Positions 27,235-35,321 of a DNA stretch of 64,000 bases are shown in pieces. The translations under genes and the position numbers were made by a program. Where the stretch lies: contig NZ_JAGQBH010000006.1 in the NCBI RefSeq assembly GCF_024345535.1, positions 1-64,000 on the forward strand. Direction: 5' to 3'. The first letter of the stretch is position 1; each line of letters begins with the position of its first letter. Source of the DNA: Cyanobium sp. N.Huapi 1H5 (GTDB taxonomy: Bacteria; Cyanobacteriota; Cyanobacteriia; PCC-6307; Cyanobiaceae). The notes under the pieces are model-generated. The model saw nothing but the letters and a program-made list of their open reading frames with translations, had not been told where the DNA came from and did no database searches.

Positions 27235-27930
27235 CTACTCGGCCAGGCCGAGGCCCAGCTGCTCCCCGGCCCGCAGCCGTTCCAGCTCCCCGCGCAGCTG
27301 CCGGGTGGTCTGCCGTTCGGCCCTGAGGGCCTCCTGCAGTTCGTCGCGCTGGCGCCGGTAACGATCGGTGTGGGCGACACGGCCGCCGAGGCTCTGGTTG
27401 TTCCTGGCGAGCTGCCGGCGACGTTCCACCTCGGCATCGAGGGCCCGCTGCAGGGCCACAAGCTCCTTCTGCAACTGCAGCTCGGCCTTCGACTGCTGCT
27501 GCTCGGAGCGAAGCGCGGCATTTTCCGCCTCCAGGGCCTGGAGGCGGGCTTCGAGTCGATCGATCTTGATCTGCTGGCCGCGCAGCGCCTGTTTGAGCTT
27601 CTGCAGCAGGGCGCCAAGGCGCGAGCGTTCCTTCTGCTGGGTGCGGGTGTTCTCTTCGCACAGCCGGGCGTAGTCCCTCAGCAGTCCCGTGCGCCGCTGC
27701 AGCACCTTGGCTGTGCACTCGTACTTGATGATGGCGATGACACGGCAGCGCTCCAGTTCGTCAAGGTCCTGAACGGCCTTGAGATGCCTGAGTTCGTCGT
27801 AGTTGGTGCATTCATGCCGCAGCACCTGGGTCGGCACATGCTCCTGGGCGCCGATGCGGGGCAGGTTCTTCAGCCGGACACGGTCGTGCCAGTAATCGAA
27901 AAGGGCCTTCTGGTCGACAGCTTCGAGCAT
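27235..27930 (-). CDS. Coiled-coil protein, unknown
   Basis: A 231-residue protein. The first ~95 residues look globular (LEAVDQKALFDYWHDRVRL, CTNYDELRHLKAVQDLDELE, VIAIIKYECTAKVLQRR). The rest is a long coiled coil rich in Gln, Glu, Arg and Leu (RLEARLQALEAENAALRSEQ, LQKELVALQRALDAEVE). The ATG at 27930 is preferred over the one at 27987 because the extra 19 residues look non-conserved. I do not recognise it. It is the first of a likely two-gene unit with the smaller coiled-coil gene. Confidence 0.65.
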   Translation of the reverse strand: MLEAVDQKALFDYWHDRVRLKNLPRIGAQEHVPTQVLRHECTNYDELRHLKAVQDLDELERCRVIAIIKYECTAKVLQRRTGLLRDYARLCEENTRTQQKERSRLGALLQKLKQALRGQQIKIDRLEARLQALEAENAALRSEQQQSKAELQLQKELVALQRALDAEVERRRQLARNNQSLGGRVAHTDRYRRQRDELQEALRAERQTTRQLRGELERLRAGEQLGLGLAE

Positions 27931-27993
27931 CGTGCCCACTCCCTGGTGCCTGGCCGGTCGCTGATGGACTTTAGGAACCTGATCCATCTGAGG

Positions 27994-28239
27994 TCACGGC
28001 CGACAGGACAGGGTGTCACGGAGTTTCTCGAGCCGCAGCAGGCGTTGGGCGTGGAGATCTGTGTCTGCCGACCAGCCACCCGGCCGCGGCTCCGGGACTT
28101 CCGGCTCCCCGGCAGGCGGATCATGGGCGGGTTCCACCGGGGGCGGGCCATCCAGGGTGGCGACCACGAACAGGGCCACCAGCAGTTGCGCCAGGAAGGG
28201 GAGATCGATCATGGGGATGGACATGGGCGGCAAGGACAT
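27994..28239 (-). CDS. Small possible membrane protein, uncertain
   Basis: A frame of 81 residues from the ATG at 28239: a hydrophobic segment IDLPFLAQLLVALFVVATL followed by a Pro/Glu-rich acidic stretch and a basic end (LLRLEKLRDTLSCRP). Several in-frame ATGs make the start unclear. It overlaps the tail of the CopD-like remnant on the same strand in another frame. I recognise no family and regard it as possible rather than certain. Confidence 0.35.
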   Translation of the reverse strand: MSLPPMSIPMIDLPFLAQLLVALFVVATLDGPPPVEPAHDPPAGEPEVPEPRPGGWSADTDLHAQRLLRLEKLRDTLSCRP

Positions 28240-28568
28240 GACGTCGTTCTGCAGCCACCTTCCACCGGGCATGGGGAGTTGGGGTCCATTCTCCTGCGAA
28301 GAACGAATGGACCCGCCCAGCCCAGCACCCCACCCAGACGGATCAGGGCACCCACCACCACGAAGGCGATCGCCAGGGCGATGATCACCTGGATGGCGAG
28401 GGCCGTGAGGCCGAGGGGCTCGAAGATCGCCTCGAAATCACGGATGCGTTCAGCGCTCCGCTCCCGCAGGGCCCTCGGCAGCACGCCCAGATCCAGCACC
28501 AGGTGGCCGCCGGTCCACACCGTGGCGGCCAGGGCGTGGACGATCACCAGGAATGGGAAGGGGGCCAT
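28209..28568 (-). pseudogene. CopD-like membrane protein, internally deleted remnant
   Basis: The first ~60 residues read as the start of a cyanobacterial CopD-type integral membrane protein: FLVIVHALAATVWTGGHLVL, then ALRERSAERIRDFEAIFEPLGLTALAIQV. After this point relatives have several more helices. Here the frame jumps to what looks like the last helix (AFVVVGALIRLGGVLGW) and then runs into sequence without family resemblance that overlaps the next gene. That pattern suggests an internal deletion and loss of the normal stop. An alternative is a genuinely short two-helix protein. Confidence 0.5.
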
Positions 28569-28700
28569 GGCCTCAACGCAGGAGGAACTCCCACCCTGGT
28601 GACGCGGGCGTCTGCGGGCGAGGACCCGCAGGGCAGTGGCGTCAAATTCTGTAGCAGCAGATACAGTTGAGAGCAGAACTCCAGCAGCGGGGCACCCCCC

Positions 28701-29096
28701 ATGGCCAGCGGTTGCTTCCCCCATCAGTTCGAAGGCAGTTTCTCCGCCTTCAAGGAGCGTCAGCTGGTGTTCGCGCTCACCCGACAGCTGGCCGACGCCC
28801 AGTTCCGGCGGGGCGACCGTTCCCAGAGCGAGCGCCTCTGGCAGGAAGCCGCCGCCGAGGCCATGGATGCGGAGCGGATTATCGCCCTGCTCTTCGGCGT
28901 CCACGACCATGACGACCCGGCGGCCATGGAAGCGGTGGATCGCCCGTGGCGCGAGCTGCAGCGGGAGGCCTTGCGCCGCGCCGGCACGCCCCTGGCCCGA
29001 CTGGCGCGACTCACCGGGCGTCGCCCGGCAGGAAGGTCGGGGGGTCATGGATCGGCGAGGCCGCGCCAGGCCCCCCTCGCCGGCTCCGGTCGCTGA
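28701..29096 (+). CDS. Hypothetical protein
   Basis: A 131-residue protein starting MASGCFPHQFEGSFSAFKER. The first ~95 residues are helical and charged (QLVFALTRQLADAQFRRGD, EAAAEAMDAERIIALLFG, DDPAAMEAVDRPWRELQRE). The last 35 are Arg/Gly/Pro-rich and low-complexity. No family recognised. It is followed 12 bp later by the Nif11-like gene on the same strand, so the two may form a unit. Confidence 0.5.
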   Translation: MASGCFPHQFEGSFSAFKERQLVFALTRQLADAQFRRGDRSQSERLWQEAAAEAMDAERIIALLFGVHDHDDPAAMEAVDRPWRELQREALRRAGTPLARLARLTGRRPAGRSGGHGSARPRQAPLAGSGR

Positions 29097-29108
29097 GACG
29101 GCCGTCCC

Positions 29109-29312
29109 ATGGACAGCGGTGAACGGGAGGAGCAGGAACAGCTGGAGCGATTCCTGGCCCACGCGGCAGGCTCGGAGAGGCTGCAGAGGAAGCTGGGCGG
29201 GATGGACGCCTACCAGGTGGTGGCGATCGCCGCCGAAGAGGGGTTTGCTTTCGGCGTGACCACCCTGCATCGTGCGGTCTGCACCGGCTATGTCATGCGC
29301 AGGCCCCGCTGA
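29109..29312 (+). CDS. Nif11-like domain small protein
   Basis: A 67-residue protein whose segment QLERFLAHAAGSERLQRKL, DAYQVVAIAAEEGFAFGVTT resembles the Nif11 domain (helix, then VVAIAKEAGF-like motif). In cyanobacteria this domain occurs both in stand-alone small proteins and as leader peptides of lanthipeptides such as prochlorosins. Here the tail (HRAVCTGYVMRRPR) has a single Cys and no Gly-Gly cleavage site, so a precursor peptide is unlikely. There is no modifying enzyme nearby. Confidence 0.6.
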   Translation: MDSGEREEQEQLERFLAHAAGSERLQRKLGGMDAYQVVAIAAEEGFAFGVTTLHRAVCTGYVMRRPR

Positions 29313-29321
29313 ACGGGACCT

Positions 29322-29765
29322 TCAGGCCACGAAGCGCCCGTAGAGCCAGCGCACGAAACCTCCGACCAGCGGCACCGGGGTGAAGGTGGGGCCGACGAAG
29401 TCGAAGTAATCGCGATGGTCGATGATCCGGCCGTCGGCGCCCAGGCGGAGACGGCTGGTGCCGGGATAGAGGAATTCGATGCCCTTGATCTTCAGGCCCA
29501 TCGTCCATTCCACGAAGGCCACATCGCCGCTGAGGGCCACGGCACCAGGCTCGAGGAAGACGTCATCGCAGCGCTGCAGCAACCCCTCCTGGGCCACGAT
29601 GTAGGCATCGAGGCCCTGCCGTTCCTGGGTGGGGTCGGTGAAATGGACGTTCTCGTCGTAGAGCGCCCGCCACTGCTCCGGCGTGGGCCCCGGAGCGCCG
29701 TAGGGCTTGGTGAACAGGGCCCGGAGGGCGTCTTCCCCCAGCGGTTTCTGCTGCGCGGCGGTCAT
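29322..29765 (-). CDS. NTF2-like/SnoaL-like fold protein
   Basis: A 147-residue protein with the cone-shaped NTF2-like fold pattern: WRALYDENVHFTDPTQERQG near residue 33-52, DVFLEPGAVALSGDVAFVEW, LYPGTSRLRLGADGRIIDHRD, YFDFVGPTF. It matches the cyanobacterial nuclear-transport-factor-2-like group related to steroid isomerase-type proteins. Whether it binds a small molecule or has catalytic activity is unknown. It is followed 13 bp further upstream on the same strand by a small membrane-protein gene. Confidence 0.75.
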   Translation of the reverse strand: MTAAQQKPLGEDALRALFTKPYGAPGPTPEQWRALYDENVHFTDPTQERQGLDAYIVAQEGLLQRCDDVFLEPGAVALSGDVAFVEWTMGLKIKGIEFLYPGTSRLRLGADGRIIDHRDYFDFVGPTFTPVPLVGGFVRWLYGRFVA

Positions 29766-29778
29766 GGAAGGGGGGCTC

Positions 29779-30024
29779 TCAGGCGGCGGCCGACCGGGGA
29801 CGGGTCAGGGCCAGGGCCGCTCCGCCGATGGCCAGCAGGCCCAGGGCTCCGGCTGCGGCCAGGAACACCAGGGTCTGCAGGGCCAGCAGAAACAGGCCCA
29901 GGGCCGAGGCCGCCTTGATCTGCACCCTGGCCTTGATCAGCAGGGTGAGCAGCAGCAGCACCGTGGCCTGCAGACCGGCGATCCGGGCCGCCGTGAAGGG
30001 GCACAAGGGGGGAGGGAACAGCAT
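29779..30024 (-). CDS. Small membrane protein, unknown
   Basis: An 81-residue protein dominated by two hydrophobic helices (AGLQATVLLLLTLLIKARVQ and ALGLFLLALQTLVFLAAAGA plus LLAIGGAALAL). It lies between the NTF2-like gene and the hli gene on the same strand, with 13-14 bp gaps, and may belong to their transcript. I recognise no family. Confidence 0.5.
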   Translation of the reverse strand: MLFPPPLCPFTAARIAGLQATVLLLLTLLIKARVQIKAASALGLFLLALQTLVFLAAAGALGLLAIGGAALALTRPRSAAA

Positions 30025-30038
30025 CGGCAGCGGAGCGA

Positions 30039-30275
30039 TCAGAAGCAGAAGGGCAGGAACTGGGTGCGGCAGGCGGCGTAGCCGTCGGTCAGGGCGCCGA
30101 GGCCGATCTGGTGGGCGATGCCGGAGCCGGTGATGGCTTCGGTGAGCACGCCGATCACCAGACCGAGCATGGCAGCGCGGCCGTTGAAGAGCTCGACGCG
30201 CTTGAGCTGCTCCATGTGGATGGAACGCTCACTGTCGCCCTGGAGGAAGGCGTCGTTGGCGGGGGTGTTGGTCAT
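30039..30275 (-). CDS. High-light-inducible protein (chlorophyll a/b-binding-like)
   Basis: A 78-residue Hli/SCP family protein. The single membrane helix carries the chlorophyll-binding signature ELFNGRAAMLGLVIGVLTEA (ExxNxRxAMxG), followed by ITGSGIAHQIGLG. These proteins bind chlorophyll and carotenoid in thylakoid membranes and protect photosystem assembly under excess light. The C-terminus is longer than usual (ALTDGYAACRTQFLPFCF) with two Cys. It sits 51 bp from the second hli gene and is probably cotranscribed from the promoter at 30494-30523. Confidence 0.92.
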   Translation of the reverse strand: MTNTPANDAFLQGDSERSIHMEQLKRVELFNGRAAMLGLVIGVLTEAITGSGIAHQIGLGALTDGYAACRTQFLPFCF

Positions 30276-30326
30276 GGTTCGGGCAGGGAAAAGAAAGGAA
30301 AGGAAAAAGGCTGGGCCGTGGGTCGA

Positions 30327-30470
30327 TCAGCCGAGGCCGATCTGGGTGAGGATCCCCTGGCCGGTGAGGAGTTCGGTGCCGAGGCCAATCACGAAGCCGA
30401 GCATGGCGAGACGGCCGTTCCAGGTTTCAGCGAAGGCGACGAAGCCGAAGCGGGCGGAGGAGTCGGACAT
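30327..30470 (-). CDS. High-light-inducible protein, minimal 47-aa form
   Basis: A 47-residue Hli protein, close to the minimum length for the family. The helix signature is AETWNGRLAMLGFVIGLGTE (ExxNxRLAMxG), with the conserved tail LLTGQGILTQIGLG at the very C-terminus. The N-terminus FGFVAFAETWN is typical of small cyanobacterial Hli proteins. A good sigma-70-type promoter lies 24 bp upstream and the larger hli gene follows. Confidence 0.93.
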   Translation of the reverse strand: MSDSSARFGFVAFAETWNGRLAMLGFVIGLGTELLTGQGILTQIGLG

Positions 30471-30493
30471 GAGTGTTTCAGTTTGTTTCGTGA

Positions 30494-30523
30494 ATTGTAA
30501 CAGGTTGTAAACGCCGCTGTCAC
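30494..30523 (-). promoter_or_regulatory. Sigma-70-type promoter for the hli pair
   Basis: On the minus strand GTGACA (30518-30523) is followed after 18 bp by TACAAT (30494-30499), close to the consensus -35 and -10. The -10 lies 24 bp before the 47-aa hli ATG. The divergent MFS gene starts 76 bp away on the other strand. Confidence 0.5.
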
Positions 30524-30599
30524 TTCGGGGCGCCAGGCTGCTCCCTGTGGTGGATGCCACCGCAGGCCCCGTCTCTGAACCTGGATCCGGCATGACCCT

Positions 30600-31799
30600 G
30601 TGGATCTGAAGCGGCCCCAGCCCAGACCCTTGCCGCCGCTCCCCCTGCTGGCCCTGGCGGTGGGCGTCAGCGTGGCCAATCCCTTCTACAGCCAGTCGCT
30701 GCTGCCGCCGATCGCCGCCGACCTCGGCCTCGACGCGGGAATCTCCGTGCTGGTACCGGCAGCCACCCAGTGGGGGCTCTCGGCCAGCCTGCTGCTGCTG
30801 CTGCCCCTGGGCGACCGGCTGGAGCGGCGCCAGCTGCTGGTGCTCTCCGCCGCCGGCATGGCCCTGGCCTGCCTGGCGATCGTGCTGGCACCCAGCTTCC
30901 AGCTGCTGCTGCCGGCCTTCTTCGCCGTCGGCCTCTGCGCCCTGGTGCCCTACCTGCTGCCACCGTTCCTGGCCGAACTCACACCGGAAGCCAGGCGCGG
31001 CCAGGTGCTCGGCACCCTGCTCAGCGGCCAGTTCAGCGGCCTGCTGCTGGCACGCAGCTTCAGCGGGGTGGTGGCGGAGCTGGCCGGCTGGCGGGCCATC
31101 TACGCCCTCTCGGCCCTGCTGATGCTGGGTGTGGCCCTGCTGTTCCGCCACCGGCTGCCCCGCCAGCAGCCACCGCAGCCCCTGGGCTACCTGGCCCTGC
31201 AGCGGTCCCAGCTGCGGCTGTGGCTGCGCCATCCCGCCCTGCGGCAGGCCTGCCTGCGCCAGGCCCTGCTGTTCGGCGCCTTCATGGCCATCTGGAGCGG
31301 CCTGGCGCTGCACCTGGCGGCACCACCATGGCGATTCGGCCCTGCGGCGATCGGCGCCTTCGGGCTGGTGGGCCTGGTGAGCATCGCCGCCGCCCGGCCG
31401 ATCGGCCGGCTGGTGGACCGCCACGGCCCGGGACTGATCGTGCGGGCCGGCTGCCTGCTGGGCCTGGCCGGCCTGCTGCTGCTCGCCTTCGGCGCCGGCT
31501 CCCTGGTCAGCCTGGTGATCGGCATGGCCTGCCTGGATCTGGGGGTGCAGGGCACCTACGTCGCCCACCAGACCACCGTGCTGTCCCTGGATGGGACGGC
31601 CCGCACCCGGCTGGGCGGCTGGCTGTTCTTCACGGCCTACCTGGGCGCGGCGCTCTGCTCGTTGCTGGTGGCCCATGCCTGGGACAGCTGGCAGTGGCAT
31701 GGCACCGCCCTGTTCGCCGCCGGCCTCGTGCTGGTGGCCCTGCTGATCCCCACCTCCGGCGACGTGTCTGGCCGGCTCACGCCCCCGGGTCGCGGCTGA
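30600..31799 (+). CDS. MFS transporter
   Basis: A 399-residue major facilitator superfamily carrier with twelve hydrophobic helices. The loop between helices 2 and 3 is PLGDRLERRQLLVL (the MFS motif A region), and the repeat in the second half is RPIGRLVDRHGPGLIV. The start VGVSVANPFYSQSLLPPIAAD resembles the YtbD/AraJ-like drug or sugar efflux group with an N-terminal A-N-x-Y motif. Substrate unknown. Start is GTG at 30600; an ATG nine bases earlier is in a frame that ends after five codons. Its end overlaps the Coq4-like gene by 23 bp. Confidence 0.85.
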   Translation: MDLKRPQPRPLPPLPLLALAVGVSVANPFYSQSLLPPIAADLGLDAGISVLVPAATQWGLSASLLLLLPLGDRLERRQLLVLSAAGMALACLAIVLAPSFQLLLPAFFAVGLCALVPYLLPPFLAELTPEARRGQVLGTLLSGQFSGLLLARSFSGVVAELAGWRAIYALSALLMLGVALLFRHRLPRQQPPQPLGYLALQRSQLRLWLRHPALRQACLRQALLFGAFMAIWSGLALHLAAPPWRFGPAAIGAFGLVGLVSIAAARPIGRLVDRHGPGLIVRAGCLLGLAGLLLLAFGAGSLVSLVIGMACLDLGVQGTYVAHQTTVLSLDGTARTRLGGWLFFTAYLGAALCSLLVAHAWDSWQWHGTALFAAGLVLVALLIPTSGDVSGRLTPPGRG

Positions 31800-32475
31800 G
31801 GAAGGGACTCTCCGCCAGCACGGCGCTGATCCCCAGCCGGTCACGCCAGGCGGCCAGCGGCTCGCCCCACCCCTCCTCCCAGCGCTGCGCCAGCAAGGGC
31901 GCGCAGCGGCCGCCCAGCCGCAGGCCATAGGCGATCGCTTCCGCCAGGTCCGGGGTGGTGGGCGGGTTGAGCGCCCGCGACAGCAGATCGGCGCAGATCA
32001 GCAGCGCCGCCCCCGGGTGGTACAGCTGCCGGGCGCCGATGCCGTTGATCGCCACGTCGCCGGCCAGGTCGGTGGGGCAGCCGGTCACCAGATGCCAGAG
32101 GTCGTGGGTGGCGCGGATCCGCAGCTGCAGGTACTGGTCGTCATCGGCGAGATGGGCGATCCCCTCGGGTGCCGGCAGCAGATCGAGCCCTTCGGCGACC
32201 AGGTGGTGACCGAGGCACGCGGCCAGGCTGCCCTGGGGGTAGTGGGCCAGCTCATCGACGGCGGGCCAGGGGCCCCAGTAGCGCTCCCGCACCAGGGCCG
32301 CCACCGCGGGCTCGGCCTTGAGCCGGGCCCGGGCCGCCTCGGCATAGGGGGTGTCATAGGTGAGGTTGAGCAGCTCGATGGCCCCCGGCACGTCGTCGGG
32401 GTGCTCGCTGAGGCGCTCCAGCACATCCACCATCCCGGCCAGGTGGGTGCGCAAGCGCTCGGAATCGGGGGCCAT
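31777..32475 (-). CDS. Coq4-like family protein
   Basis: A 232-residue protein with the Coq4 zinc-motif region ATHDLWHLVTGCPTDLAGD (HDLxH, with a distal Glu expected) and the following INGIGARQLYHPGAALLI. In eukaryotes and proteobacteria Coq4 acts in ubiquinone biosynthesis. Cyanobacteria make plastoquinone and phylloquinone instead, so the role here is unclear. The ATG at 32475 is chosen because the longer upstream frame is low-complexity and overlaps the divergent EF-hand gene region. Confidence 0.78.
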   Translation of the reverse strand: MAPDSERLRTHLAGMVDVLERLSEHPDDVPGAIELLNLTYDTPYAEAARARLKAEPAVAALVRERYWGPWPAVDELAHYPQGSLAACLGHHLVAEGLDLLPAPEGIAHLADDDQYLQLRIRATHDLWHLVTGCPTDLAGDVAINGIGARQLYHPGAALLICADLLSRALNPPTTPDLAEAIAYGLRLGGRCAPLLAQRWEEGWGEPLAAWRDRLGISAVLAESPFLSRDPGA

Positions 32476-32548
32476 CGGGCAACGGGCAGAGCCCGCAGGG
32501 TATGCACCGGCGGCCCCGGTACCATCAACCTCTCCTGCCGCCCGGTGG

Positions 32549-33139
32549 ATGTCGAGCACCTCCCTGCCGGCCGAACTGGTGCGGCGCTACCGCCGGCTGT
32601 TCAGCTTCTACGACCGCGACGGCGACGGCCGCCACACCCTGGAGGGCGACTTCGAACCGGTGGCGGTGAGGATCGCGCGGCGCTGGCAGGGCCGGCACAG
32701 CCGCTTCCCGGATCTGCTGGGGCTGCTGCTCGACACTTACCGGCACGAGAACGAGCGCCGCGACCGGAACCACGACGGCATGGTGGATGGGGAGGAGTTC
32801 GTCGCGTCCCATGGCCGGGTGTTCGCCGCCTTCGGTGCCGATCCCCAGGCCGCCCGGGAGTTCATGGCCCGCTCCGCCGGCGGCTTCTTCGACGTGCTCG
32901 ACCTCGATGGCGATGGCCAGCTTGAGCTCGACGACCTGGCCGCGTTCGCCGCCGCCTACGGCCATTCCACCGCCGGCATCGCCGCCAACGTCGACCGGAT
33001 GCTCGCCGCCCTGGGGCTGCCCCCCGGCCGCCTGCCGCGGCAGGCCTTCCTGACGCTGGTGGAGCAGTACTGGTTCGATCCCTCGCCGGAGGCCCCCGGC
33101 CGCCACCTGTTCGACGGGGTGGAGCTGGTGACGGCCTGA
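32549..33139 (+). CDS. EF-hand calcium-binding protein
   Basis: A 196-residue protein with three recognisable EF-hand loops: DRDGDGRHTLEGD (near residue 22), DRNHDGMVDGEEF (near residue 72) and DLDGDGQLELDDL (near residue 116). The spacing and the segment LVRRYRRLFSFYDRDGDG resemble calerythrin/sarcoplasmic-type Ca2+ buffers of bacteria. There is no signal peptide, so it is cytosolic. It lies 73 bp from the divergent Coq4-like gene and 38 bp before a Rieske oxygenase gene. Confidence 0.88.
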   Translation: MSSTSLPAELVRRYRRLFSFYDRDGDGRHTLEGDFEPVAVRIARRWQGRHSRFPDLLGLLLDTYRHENERRDRNHDGMVDGEEFVASHGRVFAAFGADPQAAREFMARSAGGFFDVLDLDGDGQLELDDLAAFAAAYGHSTAGIAANVDRMLAALGLPPGRLPRQAFLTLVEQYWFDPSPEAPGRHLFDGVELVTA

Positions 33140-33177
33140 ATCGGGCGCCCTTCGGTTCCTAGGCTGGAGGCCGATGG

Positions 33178-34302
33178 TTGGATCCGGTGGGACCGTATCT
33201 CGATCTCGAACAGCCCTGGCTGTCGGAGCGGCTGGTGGCCTGGCCGATCCTCGCCAGCGGCGAGCTGGCCCGGGAGTCGGCCCTGAGTGTGCGGGCGTTC
33301 GGCCTGCCGCTGCTGCTGGTGCGGGGCGCCGACGGGCGGGTGTCGGCCCACATCGATGCCTGCCCCCACCGGCTGGTGTCCTTCTCCTGCGCGGGCACGC
33401 CGCCGACGGTGAAGGATTCGCTCGTGCGCTGCCCGTACCACTACCAGGAGTTCGATCAGGACGGACGCTGCGTGCGCACTCTCCACGGCGAGACCGGCGG
33501 GGCCGAGCACCTGGTGTCCCTGCCGGTGCGGGAGTGGGGGGGATTCCTCTGGCTGCCGGCGGGGCGGAGCCTGTTTGCCGCGGGCGACCCCGCCGCCTGG
33601 CAGACCCCCGAGGTGGCGGCCGCCCTGGAAGGGGCGCGGCTGCCGGCGGAATTCGGGCGCGAGCTGCTGGATGCCGCCCGCACCGATGCCCTGCCGTTGT
33701 TCCACTACCGCTACCCGGTGGGCCCCTGGGGCCTGGTGCTCACCAGCGGCATCGACCACACCCACGGCTTCCACGTGCACGCCATCGCCCGCACGGTGCA
33801 CCAGCTGCGGCGCTGGCTGGGCCAGGAGACCCTCAGCGGCATGCACATGGTCTGCGACGACGACGAACGCTCGGTGCTGGTCACCTACAGCCAGTACCGC
33901 GACGACCTGCAGGCCTACTGGAAGGTGGGCTGTGCGCCCAACCTCTGGCTGAACAAGCTCGATGAGAGCCTGCACCTGGCGGTGCTGTTCGTGCCCGACG
34001 ACCGGGGCAGCACCACCCTGCGCGGCACCCTGTATGCCGGCGGGCGCTGGCGCTCCCTGCTGGAGAACGGGCCCGCCCTGAAGGCGCTGCGGGATCTCTC
34101 CAACCACAACAACGACGAGGACCGGCCCTTCATCGAAAGCCAGGCGGCCGTGCTGGGGGGCGGCCGCATCCCTGTCGGCAACGCCAGCATCAACGACGCC
34201 CCGGTGTACCGCTTCTTCCGCTACCTGGAGGCGATCACCGGCACCCCGATCGCCTTCGGGGCCAAGCCCCACCCCCGCGACCTGCTGGTTCAGCGCGGCT
34301 GA
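33178..34302 (+). CDS. Rieske oxygenase, pheophorbide a oxygenase/Tic55-like
   Basis: A 374-residue Rieske-type oxygenase. The [2Fe-2S] ligands are CPHRLVSFSC and, 19 residues later, CPYHYQEFDQDG (C-x-H ... C-x-x-H). The mononuclear iron site probably uses GIDHTHGFHVHAI. The overall layout resembles the PaO/CAO/PTC52 group that acts on chlorophyll-related compounds, but the substrate is not determined. TTG at 33178 has GGAGG eight bases upstream and is preferred; GTG at 33187 is the alternative. It overlaps the convergent second Rieske gene by 13 bp. Confidence 0.82.
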   Translation: MDPVGPYLDLEQPWLSERLVAWPILASGELARESALSVRAFGLPLLLVRGADGRVSAHIDACPHRLVSFSCAGTPPTVKDSLVRCPYHYQEFDQDGRCVRTLHGETGGAEHLVSLPVREWGGFLWLPAGRSLFAAGDPAAWQTPEVAAALEGARLPAEFGRELLDAARTDALPLFHYRYPVGPWGLVLTSGIDHTHGFHVHAIARTVHQLRRWLGQETLSGMHMVCDDDERSVLVTYSQYRDDLQAYWKVGCAPNLWLNKLDESLHLAVLFVPDDRGSTTLRGTLYAGGRWRSLLENGPALKALRDLSNHNNDEDRPFIESQAAVLGGGRIPVGNASINDAPVYRFFRYLEAITGTPIAFGAKPHPRDLLVQRG

Positions 34303-35282
34303 AGCAGCTCCCGCAGCCGCTGGCGCATCAGGGCGATGGGCTGGTCGGCCTCGATCAGGTGTTCGCCGCTGGGCCAGGGTTCGAGGGCGCCGGCCATGGC
34401 GGTGAGGATCGCCCGGTCCTGGTCGATCAGCCCCCGCTCGAAGCGCACCATGGCGGCGGCCGGCACCTGCTCCTCGCTGTCGTTGCGGAAATAGAAGCGA
34501 CTGATCCGGGTGGTGCCAGAACCCGTGGGCACCGCGTGGAGCACGATGCGCTGGCGCAGGCCGTTGGGCCACTCCAGCTCCAGGCTGAGGCCGAGCGGGG
34601 CGATCCAGCTCACCTGGCGCTGCACCGTCAACGTGCCGGCATCGGTGTCGAGGGTGTCCTGCAGCACGGCGTTGTTGTGCACCTGCAGGGGGATGCGGAA
34701 GCGGAAACCGTCGGCGGTGTCCTCGATCGGCCCCTCGATCGGATCGGGCCGGGCCGTGGTGGCCTCCAGCAGCCCACGGTGGACGAAGTAGTGGTGGAAA
34801 TTGTCGAGGCCGTTCTCGATCACCCGGAAGGGGGAGACGTCCCAGAGCTCCCAGAAGCCGTCGATGCGCCGATGGGCCGGATCGTGCTCCTCGGGGAAGC
34901 AGGGCAGCGGCAGGCGCGGCTGCGCCTCCAGGCACACCCACACCCGCCCGTAGCGGGCCCGGGCGTGGTGGGTGCGCAGCCGGCAGGCCTCGGGGATCGG
35001 CCGCTCCGGCTGCTGGGGAATCGCCCGGCAGGCGCCGTCAGCGGCGAACTCCCAGCCGTGGTACGGGCACTGCAGATTGCCGTCGGCGCTGAGGCTGCCG
35101 CCCGAAAGCCGCGCGGAACGGTGCGGACAGCGGTCCGGGGCGGCATGGGGCTCCCCGTCGGCTCCACGCCAGAGCACCAGCGGCTCCCCCAGCAGGTCCG
35201 CCGCCACCGGCCCCGGCCCCAGCTGATCGAGCGGCAGCACCGGAAACCAGAAGGGACGCAGCAGGGCGGGATCGATGGGCAT
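34290..35282 (-). CDS. Rieske [2Fe-2S] aromatic ring-hydroxylating-type oxygenase
   Basis: A 330-residue Rieske oxygenase. The cluster ligands are CPHRSARLSGG and CPYHGWEFAADG, and the mononuclear Fe(II) site is ENGLDNFHHYFVHRG (N-x2-D-x2-H-x4-H). It resembles vanillate demethylase/PaO-like cyanobacterial oxygenases. It faces the preceding Rieske gene tail to tail with 13 bp overlap, so the pair are not co-transcribed; the two proteins differ too much to be a recent duplication. No ferredoxin or reductase partner is encoded nearby. Confidence 0.85.
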   Translation of the reverse strand: MPIDPALLRPFWFPVLPLDQLGPGPVAADLLGEPLVLWRGADGEPHAAPDRCPHRSARLSGGSLSADGNLQCPYHGWEFAADGACRAIPQQPERPIPEACRLRTHHARARYGRVWVCLEAQPRLPLPCFPEEHDPAHRRIDGFWELWDVSPFRVIENGLDNFHHYFVHRGLLEATTARPDPIEGPIEDTADGFRFRIPLQVHNNAVLQDTLDTDAGTLTVQRQVSWIAPLGLSLELEWPNGLRQRIVLHAVPTGSGTTRISRFYFRNDSEEQVPAAAMVRFERGLIDQDRAILTAMAGALEPWPSGEHLIEADQPIALMRQRLRELLQPR

Positions 35283-35321
35283 GGCAGGACGGGCGTTGTG
35301 GGGGGTGGATCAGGGCTGACG

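Noticed and set aside
29109-29312. Prochlorosin-type lanthipeptide precursor
   Set aside because: The Nif11-like leader is followed by a short tail with one Cys and no Gly-Gly site, and no LanM or transporter gene is near.
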